DNA from: Seminavis robusta
Taxonomy: Eukaryota; Bacillariophyta; Bacillariophyceae; Naviculales; Naviculaceae
Direction of reading: 5' to 3'
Assembly (NCBI GenBank): GCA_903772945.1
Contig: CAICTM010001214.1
Location: 1-34,048 of the forward strand
Length of the DNA stretch: 34,048 bases
The translations under genes and the position numbers were made by a program. Positions 12,930 to 21,023 of this stretch are shown here, piece by piece; the stretch's first letter is position 1, and each line of letters begins with the position of its first letter. The notes under the pieces are model-generated. The model made no database searches, had not been told where the DNA came from, and saw nothing but the letters and a program-made list of their open reading frames with translations.

Positions 12930-12941
12930 AGAAACTTATTG
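12463..12941. repeat. Half-kilobase repeat unit, right-arm copy
   Basis: This segment is almost identical to 16,532-17,062, with only a handful of substitutions plus small indels seen by eye. It is more distantly related to the inverted left-arm copy at about 225-665. The identity with the 16.5 kb copy is much higher than with the left arm, so that copy was made recently from this one or from a close relative. Confidence 0.85.
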
Positions 12942-13249
12942 GATTAACAGTCAGCATAGATTTGCAGGCAGTTCTTAAGGGAAGAAGAGACCTCCTTGAC
13001 GAGAAAAGGATCTCTTCGAACTACATTACAGCTACAGTTGGATTCATTGGATTTCATTGGCACTTTGAGGTGATTTCAAGGCCCATTTTGAAGTCATAAC
13101 TCAACAACCTTCTGGTCAATTTTGATAGTTCCAGCCATCACCACAGTGACAGGAACCTTTGACTTGGCCATCTTCCAATCTACAAGTCCAGCACAAAGCC
13201 CATTGCCATTGAAAGAGGACCTAAACTCGCAGAGCCAACACCTTGACGA

Positions 13250-13303
13250 CGGCAACACGGCAACACGGCAACAAGCTAGCTAGCTAGCAGCTAGTAGTAG
13301 AGT
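13250..13303 (+). repeat. Microsatellite tract
   Basis: There are three tandem CGGCAACA units (13,250-13,273), followed by a GCTA-rich run and TAG triplets up to about 13,303. It lies in the gene-poor stretch between the inverted repeat and the 575-codon frame. Confidence 0.8.
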
Positions 13304-13578
13304 AGCACGGAAAAGCAGCCAATTCACTCGAAAGAAGTCACCAGTTCCGTTGATCGAACAGCTGGAGTCTCCGAGTCAACACGAGACTTATTGGTTCGCA
13401 CCTCTTCTGGCAATCGAAGAAGCCTTTTACGTCCGAAGAAGCATCAACTGATTATTACGGCTCGTGTCGCATATCTCCTTGTGCGACGGGCTTATCGCTT
13501 TCCAATCCTACATTGATTTTTCGTGATTTATTGGTCCAGACCAAGGCTTATCTCTTCAGCCTGTCCGTGCAGTTTTGA

Positions 13579-14052
13579 GTGTCACGAGTTTCCGTCCTGT
13601 ACTGGTTTCGGGATCCGCGGAACGTCATGGAACGATTCGACGTTCTTTCTAGGAAGCATATCAGCCAATCAGATCGCCCGTGCAGTATTCGAGTGACACT
13701 TACAGTTTTGGTACTTATTGAACGTGCTCTGAGTCAGCGCGCGGAACGTCAAAGCGTTCTTTTGCGATCCTGGATCCCCGAAGCCTTATACGACAACGTT
13801 CCCCGTACCGGTTCTAGCCCCGAAAGCAGGCTCAGCTGTGGTAATTCGTTTGCGCTCACATTTTCAAGCGATTTACGGTTATTGTTCGTCGAGTCATTGA
13901 AAATCGCGAATTCGCGATCTTGGGTACGAAGCTTCCTGCACGAGTTGGTGGTTCGAACAACCACGGGGAGACCACCGAAGAGGATCCACGGCTTGTGCCT
14001 ATCACCAGTGGATCCGCCACCCTTCAATTGGTCAGTGGGTACCTCACCTTGA
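13579..14052 (+). other. Uncertain open reading frame of 157 codons
   Basis: I do not recognise this frame. It is rich in Arg and Ser, with no signal peptide, membrane segment or known motif. A 110-codon frame overlaps it on the opposite strand (13,749-14,081), and neither is clearly favoured. The region from 13,120 to 14,367 otherwise holds only the microsatellite, a short perfect inverted repeat around 13,950 and the leader of the downstream gene. It may be 5' untranslated or promoter sequence of that gene or of an element. Confidence 0.2.
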
Positions 14053-14367
14053 ATTTTAGGAGCTTTTGTGGGGAGATTCATTGGTCCCAGTAAGCTAGCT
14101 TCCAGTGAGGCAAAATCTCACAAATCCAAGCCAACTCCCAGCACCACGGCAACACAGGAAGCAGGCTCCAGACCCTCTACACTGGCTACCTTATTCACTT
14201 ACACTTAGATTGAATTTCCCAGGCCCCTAGCAAGGTCCCAAGAAGTCATCTTTGTGGTTTCCAGATTACAGTTGAGTCAAGGTTTATTGCCCTGCTACAA
14301 CAGCTGAATTCCAGAGTTTACAAGGTACAAGCTACACTTCTTCCTGTGACAGACAACAAGAGGCACC

Positions 14368-16095
14368 ATGTCTTTCTATGGTTTCTACAGCGATGTGAGC
14401 GACCCTTATGCACCTGGCTACTCCGAACGTTGGTGGCACCGCGCCTACCCTGGGCCCCAAGTCCAAAGTAGCTACACCGCCTGTGCCCGCCCCACACACC
14501 ACGGTGGAGCTGGCAACAGCAACCTAGCCTACTGCCACCGGCATCGGGACACACAGCCACCAGTGCCACCACCAGATGAATACAAATCCGTCTTTGACAT
14601 TCTTGAGAAGACACCGGCACCACCTGTGTCAACAGTGTCCCCACCAGACGCATACACATCACCCTTCGACATCCTTGAGAAGAGGCCGGCACCAATGGCC
14701 TATGGTAGGACCAATCACCAGCTGGGTGATGGGGAGATTTCAGAGCTGTCGCTCGACAGCTCCAGTTGTCACCCAGATCTCATTTATACCCCAGCCATGG
14801 AAGACATGCTGATCCGCTTTCAACAGCAACAGGTCACCGTTGCCCAGCAACTCGACCTCATGAGAGCTGAACACGAGTCCTCCCTCAGACGAAACCTGGG
14901 CGCTGATCATGAATCATTCAAGCAAGACATGAGAGCTGACCACGAAACCTTCAAACGAAAGATGGAAGCTCAGTTCATCGCGTTGAAGGACCAACTGACA
15001 ACTCAACTGGAAGCCTTGGTCATGGTAGCTGCTAGGCCACCTGTCACAGCACCTACACCTGCTTTGACACCACCAGTTCATGGGGAGACCAATGCCACTC
15101 CACTGTCAGCCATGGGCAGTGATGATGGCATCCACAAGCCGACTGGTGGCAGCGCTATTAGTCCCCAACTGCTCCACAGCTCAAAGAAGCAGCAGCGCCA
15201 CAGGGCTACTCGTTCCAAGCAAGATGCCACTGCCATCCAGCAACGATTGACTAATGCCCTCTTGGCCACCAACCAGCTGCCCACCAATGTAGCCACGGCT
15301 CCACCTCCCAAGCTAGCTTGTGGGGAGTTGCCTGTCACACGACCCCTGCGTGTCCCAGCTACGAGCCACCAGCTGCCCAGTGCCACACCCTTGCATGCCC
15401 TCGCTGGTGCCCATCCATCGTTGGATGATGGGGAGATCATCGAGCTTGCCAGCCCTAGTAGTCATCCAACCTCTGGGGAGATCATGATGGCAAAACCTCC
15501 AGCCAGTAAGCAACCAGCTTCCAGAGCTGGCGCCAACAACATTCCAGTTGCACAACCAAATAGACCAAGTGTGGCTCTCACTCTGTCAGCTCCACAACCA
15601 GGAGCACATGAGCAGACCCACACAGTGGTGACCCCCAAGCAACCTGCTCCAAGGCACAGAGCACACAAGGGTCCCACCACAACCAACATTGGCAGGATAC
15701 CTAGTGGTCCATCACCCATAGGGACGCCCAAGGTTCCCAGCCTGGTTCCCACAGAACCACCAACCTATGGCACAGCCAGTGCCACAAGACTTGTGCCCAA
15801 TGAGGTGACATCGTCTTCGGATACTAGGCCCAGTCTAGGTCCAGCCATCACCAGTCCATTTGCCAGGAGGCCCACCAAGCAGATACCCTCTGCTCTTGGT
15901 GGAATCCATGGGGAGCAACCACAGCAAGCACCTTTGACCAAGGCAGCTTTGGTGTCTCCTACCCAGAAGCTGACTGCCAGGGTGTCTCCTTCCCAGGAGC
16001 TGACTGCCACGGTGCTTCCTACCCCGAAGCTGGCTGCCATGGCCACAGTGCATGGCAATGAACCAATACCGGTGACGCCGTTGGATTTTCCCTAG
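14368..16095 (+). CDS. Pro/Thr-rich 575-residue protein of unknown function
   Basis: An uninterrupted frame starts at an ATG in a good eukaryotic context (GGCACCATG). The N-terminus has a Tyr/Ser-rich head. It is followed by two copies of a PPDxYxSxFDILEKxPAP unit (about residues 70-110) and DGEISELSLDSSS, which is echoed later as DGEIIELASPSS. A probable coiled coil spans about residues 145-215, with three near-repeats of RA(E/D)HExFK. The remaining 360 residues are low-complexity Pro/Thr/Ala/Ser. Near the C-terminus are three SPTQKLTA-like units. There is no signal peptide or membrane span. A coiled coil plus a disordered tail would fit a structural or gag-like protein of a mobile element, but no nucleic-acid-binding knuckle or catalytic domain is seen. 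The long open frame argues for recent expression. Confidence 0.55.
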   Translation: MSFYGFYSDVSDPYAPGYSERWWHRAYPGPQVQSSYTACARPTHHGGAGNSNLAYCHRHRDTQPPVPPPDEYKSVFDILEKTPAPPVSTVSPPDAYTSPFDILEKRPAPMAYGRTNHQLGDGEISELSLDSSSCHPDLIYTPAMEDMLIRFQQQQVTVAQQLDLMRAEHESSLRRNLGADHESFKQDMRADHETFKRKMEAQFIALKDQLTTQLEALVMVAARPPVTAPTPALTPPVHGETNATPLSAMGSDDGIHKPTGGSAISPQLLHSSKKQQRHRATRSKQDATAIQQRLTNALLATNQLPTNVATAPPPKLACGELPVTRPLRVPATSHQLPSATPLHALAGAHPSLDDGEIIELASPSSHPTSGEIMMAKPPASKQPASRAGANNIPVAQPNRPSVALTLSAPQPGAHEQTHTVVTPKQPAPRHRAHKGPTTTNIGRIPSGPSPIGTPKVPSLVPTEPPTYGTASATRLVPNEVTSSSDTRPSLGPAITSPFARRPTKQIPSALGGIHGEQPQQAPLTKAALVSPTQKLTARVSPSQELTATVLPTPKLAAMATVHGNEPIPVTPLDFP

Positions 16096-16531
16096 GGCGA
16101 TCGATTCACGTTCCTGATCGATCGAGCCCAAAGCCTATAGTCAAGGAACATGTCCGCGGGGCAAGAAGGCCGCTCCACTGAGAGCTTGCCACCGCTGAAT
16201 TCGGCCTGTGGCAAAGCCACGAATATTTGTCTACATATGAAGAAAACAAACAACAGCTATGATAGCAACCAGCACCGCCGACACCTACCGAGTCTGGCCA
16301 TGCTGATGAAGCACGCAACCCCTTTGCGCCTACCTTTGGTCCAGCAACCGACCAACCATGCAAGTCCCTCCACTTGTGAGATCCCCATCTCACATTGTGT
16401 CCCACTAGCAGCCGATGCTGAGTGGCCCATGAATGTTTCGTTCATGGGGAGAGTTTGTAGATAGTTAGTTAGTAACTAATCGTACATCGTGGCAGACCCA
16501 TGAGAGCGAATCCATACGCACTCGTGGGGAG
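16096..16531 (+). other. Downstream region of the 575-residue gene, no supported gene
   Basis: A frame of 104 codons (16,150-16,464) has no recognisable motif, and a partly overlapping frame of 99 codons lies on the opposite strand. The words CATGGGGAG (16,443-16,451) and GTGGGGAG (16,524-16,531) continue the recurring TGGGGAG pattern of the preceding gene. The stretch ends exactly where the half-kilobase repeat copy begins. Confidence 0.3.
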
Positions 16532-17062
16532 CGATAACTTTTAGGAGCGAGAGCTCTGGATTCCTCTGGGATAGCTCCAACAGCTATGCTGGCCTACAAC
16601 TCCAGCATGCGCAGTTGGCTTATCTCCCAGCAAAGCAGCAAGAAAGGATCGTCCTTTCTACCATAGTTAAGAAAATAGTACGAAAGATTGAGACCGATCC
16701 TGATTAGCTTGTAGCCCCTTTGATACCGCAGCAGTTGATACCAATCCTGTTGAGGCCGGGCAGAAGCAGTAGGAGGTAGCAGATAGTACTGTTCCCAGAC
16801 TGCCACTGCACGATTGAATAACGAAGGTTCCCAGCTCCTGAGGAGAGCTGGCCCAAAGGGTCCAGCAGAGAGCTTTGCTGGCCCTCCTGTCTGACTGACA
16901 GGGCCAAATCCTTGGTTTGGTGCCTACTGGAGGTGTTGGAATACTCCTGAGGCACGACAAGGCTCCCTGAACTGCCTGACTACCGCTGTACCTGAGGAAG
17001 GGTTTCAGCGAGGTCCAGTCCACTACTTGAGTATTGGAACTGATCCTTCAAGAAACTTATTG
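16532..17062. repeat. Half-kilobase repeat unit, isolated copy
   Basis: This is a near-identical copy of 12,463-12,941 in the same orientation. It carries 56 extra bases at 16,985-17,040 that the other copies lack, directly before the shared TGATCCTTCA. Homology stops abruptly on both sides: at CGATAACT on the left, right after a TGGGGAG word, and after AAACTTATTG on the right. No target-site duplication is obvious. The short frames inside it mirror those in the other copies and are not convincing genes. Confidence 0.85.
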
Positions 17063-17458
17063 ATATATCTTTCGGTTGACCAGTAAGAATAGGACATTCG
17101 CATTCCTGCACAGGCATAAGTAAACGAGAACTGAAAGATATAAGCTTGAATAGTGAATCATGCATTGACTCAAAACGCATAGTAATAGTGTACTTTTCAA
17201 TGATTCGTGATACATGTCAACCTTTGTTCCCTACTCTCGTGACACACACCATACTCCCTGAAGGCGTAATAAAAAGAAGGAATAATGTAACATGTTTACA
17301 ATCCATGGTTCAGACGTATAGTAAAATAGTAGTATTGTGGTTTGTGTTCATCAAATCTTACTCCTTCGTGTTTGTCTAAGTTACTAGTTTTTGTGTGGCC
17401 TTGGTAGAAAAGGCTTAAATAAATGCTTCACAATTAAAGTCAGGAGGGACTGAGGTAA
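17063..17458. other. Intergenic stretch without recognised gene
   Basis: The stretch is AT-rich, with a 77-codon plus-strand frame (17,146-17,379) that has no motif. It may contain the promoter of the broken gene that follows, but no element can be assigned with confidence. Confidence 0.3.
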
Positions 17459-18670
17459 ACTCTCCTCATTGTCAAGAGCATTGCCATCGAGGCTCTGGCT
17501 GTGACTGCTTCTGATGCGGCAGGGGAAGATGATGAAATTCGGGAAATTCTAGATGAAATGAAGCCAGACGATTTGGTTGTGCTTGAAGCAATTGAGAATG
17601 GAGCTCACTCATTGAATAGAGAAGTCTTGAAGAAAAACAAAAACAAAGGAACGTACATTCTCAATTTCTCCAAGGTCAATGGAGGACACGTCCATCTTTC
17701 AGCTGAGAAACTCAAGGCTCATGAAGGCATGGAGAACAACCTGTCAAGTGTGATTCTGCCACACAAAACGAGTTTGATGAAGACGGGAGCTTGCCCAAGA
17801 TTACAGTCAAGACGGAAACGCCAGATATGGGAACAGTTGATCGAGAGATTGAAGTTTGGACAGTAGACGATCGTCCCCGTTTCTATTGGCATATTGCTGA
17901 TATTGCAGAAGAGGCCCATGTGAGAGGACGATTGGAAGAGGACGCTGTGCCGAATGGTTCTGATGCAGCAGCATCTCTTTCCTCTCGCATGTCGAAAGTG
18001 AGAATCAGCAAGAAGAAGGGTGGCGGTCGGAAAGGTTGAGTGGTTCCAATTTCTTTTCATGTGGATGGACTAGAGTAATGCAAGCCTCTACTAATAAGTT
18101 TATGTTGTTTCTTTGGATGTGTTTAGGTAACTCCTCTCATCAGCAAGGGTCAATGCCAGTGTCACCTTACTGACCACCAATGCCAATGCCACTGAACAAT
18201 CAGATGCCTCCACCGGCAGTACCAAAGCCACCGGCAGGACCAACAATGCCACTGGTAGGACCAATGCCTGCCTGGGCCGGGAAACGACGGTGACAAAGAC
18301 AGCATTGATCGCTGGTTGAATAGCGAAGAAGATATTGAGGACAAATGGCTTGATAAAACCATTAGCCAGTTGAATCAAGATCACGAAGATGCCACAAGGT
18401 TTTTTGATGGCCGTTGTCGCGAAAGCCGATAGCAGAATGAAGCTGAGTCAAAGCAAGAAGCAGGACATTTGGGGCTTACCACCAGTGCTGGAGACGCAAT
18501 ATTGGATGATGAAACTGGTCACAACAAGCGTTCTTCGTCTTCACTTTTCGCTGCTGCCAAAACTGAAGGTCTTTTGAAATGGCAGCCAGTAAAGAAAAAG
18601 ACGAAGCTGACTATTGAACTAACAAAATTGCTTAATGATTCGATTTATAAACTTCAACTAGCTACTCTCT
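17459..18670 (+). pseudogene. Broken intron-containing gene, unknown function
   Basis: A coding-like stretch can be followed through several lesions. It begins in one frame (17,459 on; acidic, with DDEIREILDEMKPDDL) and shifts frame near 17,745. It then continues through DREIEVWTVDDRPRFYWHI to SKKKGGGRKG. At 18,035-18,126 lies a credible 92-bp intron: the donor is G|GTTGAG, the acceptor TTTAG, and the join restores frame. The next exon is Met/Pro-rich and carries a TGA at 18,171-18,173. A second shift near 18,285 leads into DRWLNSEEDIEDKW, and a late acidic/Lys-rich part runs to about 18,670. The retained intron argues against a processed copy. I do not recognise the family. It runs convergently with a Harbinger-type transposase remnant, so it could be the second gene of that element, but no Myb-like domain is visible. 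Confidence 0.45.
18035..18126 (+). other. Spliceosomal intron within the broken gene
   Basis: The 92-bp segment starts GTTGAG after AAAG and ends TGTGTTTAG, with a pyrimidine-leaning 3' part. Removing it joins AAAG to GTAACTCC and continues a readable frame. Its size is close to the 91-bp intron at 32,148-32,238. Confidence 0.6.
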
Positions 18671-19030
18671 CTACATATTTCCAGCGCATGCATTCCAAAG
18701 TGGGTTGCCATTTTCCATTTGGTATTGGCAAATAACGATAACAGCCGTCATGCATTGCTGCAATCGAAACTGGCCATGACGGAATGTATCGGACGTGCTT
18801 TTAAAGTTCTTCACCATGTTGTTGAATTTTTCATGACGCTTCAAAACTCTGCTCTTAAATTTCTTCACACTCGATTGATCGTGTGCATTTGGAGTGCTCA
18901 ATACGTCGAAGTCTTCTTTCGCATGGTAGCCGCCATCTGCGATTCCTTTCTTTTCAACTTTTTCCATGACTGGAAAATGAAAACGTCCTTTACTAGTACC
19001 TTGAGTGAAACGATCAATACGAAGCCATTG
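18671..19030 (-). pseudogene. C-terminal remnant of a Harbinger-type DDE transposase
   Basis: The minus strand reads KKGIADGGYHAKEDF, a spacer, then SRVLKRHEKFNNMVKNFK, STSDTFRH and VIVICQYQMENGNPLW, ending at a stop at 18,671. This order (ADxGY, RxRHExxNxxxKxF, FRHxxxxHxxxFxAVxVIxQ, ENGxPL) is the C-terminal half of DDE_Tnp_4/Harbinger-like transposases, including the ADGGY aspartate block and the RHE catalytic glutamate region. The first aspartate and the helix-turn-helix are not seen. Upstream (19,030-19,140) the frame is closed by a stop, so only a fragment of about 110 residues remains. The plus-strand frame covering 18,719-19,138 is its antisense shadow. Confidence 0.75.
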
Positions 19031-19334
19031 GAGACCAAACCGAGCCTATTAACCTTGTTTATAGTGTTGCCACTGTCTGTATTGGCAGTGGCAGCAGGCG
19101 AATCGGCGCTCTGGAGCCTGTTTTTGATTGTGTGTTGAATTGTACTATTTTACTATACGAATCGAGTCAATCGAATCTTCGCAAATTTTCCTCTTTGGAA
19201 GCACCTCCTCTTCCTGTCACCGTGCCTCCACAGGATCCTCTCCGAGGCTTCCGCATGATCGGCTGCACCCCTACTGTCTACAGTGTATTATCTCAATCGG
19301 AAAGTCTCCGGTGTAGAGCAGAAAGCCACCACCA

Positions 19335-19895
19335 TTGAAAAATCACAGCATTCAAAGGGTTTTCTTTTCTCTACCGCCGACTGTCAAGTTGGAAAAATCC
19401 AGCATCAAGACCAAGTTTGCAGGTGCAGAATTGCATACCATCCCTCATACAATCTCTATGGAAATCGGGAGGCACAACAATCTCTACCGTCAAAAGCGTC
19501 ATTGTCGCTCCTTTTTCGATCAAAGATCCCTTTTACGTGTAAAGAGGAAGAACCACTTAACCTCAGCCTTATCGACACAAGAACAAGATTCAAGAGTATC
19601 CGGGAATCGCGCGAAAGATACCAACGTACCTCTATCGATCGCGAATTCTCCGCATGGATCGTTCGATACCTCTTTGATATCTAACTCCTCTCCAGCAGCA
19701 GGAGCCACAACACCAACAATAACAACCACGAACACCAACAGTGTTGCTACTATTGATACTAGTACCTTCGACGCCTCTGACAGGATCCTCTTCAGAACTC
19801 TTCGAGTGGACCACTTTCATAGATACCGCGACAAGCCACCACTCCACATCATTGATCCCTTCATTGAATACTCCATCCACAACAACACCATCTGA
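19335..19895 (+). other. Uncertain open reading frame of 186 codons
   Basis: I do not recognise this frame. It is basic in the first half and Ser/Thr/Asn-rich in the middle (residues about 115-150). An overlapping frame of 133 codons (19,283-19,684) covers the first half, and neither is clearly the coding one. No signal, membrane segment or domain is visible. The segment 19,040-19,334 upstream also shows only short frames. Confidence 0.25.
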
Positions 19896-20490
19896 GAAGC
19901 GCATCTGAAGGTAGGATACCAATCTACAAGGTAGGTTATCGATTAAAGTTGAAGGTCGACCCTACGATACAAATCGTGAAGGGAGGTTGCGGATTATGCA
20001 CCGAAGCTTCTGGTTCCCCATGAAACAGTACTTACAAATCCGTTAAAGGCATGCTCAATGATCCAGTACGGCCCGTTTAACAAACCTACACCCTCGTTGT
20101 TCACAATGCATGTGGTGGACACCGTGCATAATTTGAAGCATGTCTGGGTCATTGGTAATTAAAAAGGATCGGCTTTAAATAGTTCTTTCCCTCCGAACAA
20201 AGATGTTTACCGTATAAAGCAGGATCCAGTACCTAGCCAAATGGAAGGGCAATTCCTACTTAACAGTCATGCAAAGCATCCAAAAACACGGCAAACGTGC
20301 TTCCAAACTAAGAGTTCCTAGGATACTAATCACTAAGTACAGTTCGGGAAACTAGACCAAAAGAGGGGCAGATTGGAATAATATTGGGGTTAGAATCTTT
20401 AAGGATACTACTGGCGAATACTGCAGCAAGAGGTTTCGAACAACAACAATCGGGAGACAAGATTGTCATGGTTAACAGGAATAAAAAGGG
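19896..20490. other. Gene-free stretch upstream of the rearranged copia element
   Basis: There are no open frames of note on either strand. Its right edge (20,490) is where homology to the second target-site copy at 31,039 begins, so it is probably the original genomic flank of that site. Confidence 0.4.
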
Positions 20491-20560
20491 GAGAAAAGGT
20501 TACCGAATAAGTAACCGAACATCGCATCGATAGACAAGGTGCGGCAAGAAAACAGGGTGG
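20491..20560 (+). repeat. 5' genomic flank of the copia insertion (target site, left half)
   Basis: This segment is practically identical to 31,039-31,108. It ends in GTGG directly before the 5' LTR. The other half of the target site, beginning GTGG again, lies inverted at 25,217-25,374. The repeated GTGG is the likely 4-bp target-site duplication. Confidence 0.85.
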
Positions 20561-20981
20561 TGAAAGCGTTACAGTTCCTCCCACGACTCAGAGTATCCGT
20601 GAGTAGATTGAGTCATGCTTTATGAGTCAACACGATGGAACAGAGAACGCTGGCAAGAACACGTTCTCAACGAAACCAAATGACACGGTAAACTGGAGTA
20701 TTCGACAGGAGTAAAGCATCCTGCCAACGAACCGTTTCCCGCAGATACCACGTTGACTTCCGTATGAATCAAGATCAACAACCACGATGCATTGATCTAA
20801 CACGCTACAAACTAGCTTTACTGATCGCATCAATCAAAGCTCACAACACAGATTATGAATTACTAAGAAGCGAACTTTGCATTTACTTTGCACTCGTCTT
20901 GAATAGTTGCAGCTGATCTCGTTGGGTGGTAGCTACCTCTACAAGATCCCTCTATTCAAGTAGTATTTCCTCACGTTAGCA
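20561..20981 (+). repeat. 5' LTR of the rearranged copia element
   Basis: The 421-bp segment begins TGAAAGCGTTACAG and ends CACGTTAGCA (TG...CA). It is nearly identical to 25,375-25,797 in inverted orientation. The limits are defined on both sides: homology between the copies stops exactly at these ends, and the outer flanks match the uninterrupted target site at 31,039-31,290. The stretch 20,982-21,023 is the leader before gag. No tRNA primer site is recognised with confidence. Confidence 0.9.
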
Positions 20982-21023
20982 GATTAACTAGTCGCAGTTA
21001 CGCACTGCCACACCTCCATCAAG

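Larger units (their letters stand above)
7630..13120. repeat. Right arm of the large inverted repeat
   Basis: This is the partner of bases 1-5,215 in inverted orientation. It holds the same series: integrase, RT, RNase H, LTR-like region, the block near 12,463-12,941, and a flanking block up to about 13,110. The homology on the outer side continues beyond the proposed LTR end, with shared words such as CAGGCAGTTCT and GGCCCATTTTGA. That would not be expected for two independent insertions of the same element. Confidence 0.85.

Noticed and set aside
13949..13969. tRNA-like T-arm (GGTTCGAAC)
   Set aside because: It is a simple 5-6 bp hairpin. No acceptor, D or anticodon arms could be fitted around it.
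15078..16058. Minus-strand frames of 80-120 codons opposite the 575-residue gene
   Set aside because: They are antisense shadows caused by the Pro/Thr/Gly-biased codons of the plus-strand frame.
18719..19138. Plus-strand frame of 139 codons with hydrophobic segments
   Set aside because: It is antisense to the Harbinger-type transposase remnant, whose motifs are clear on the minus strand.
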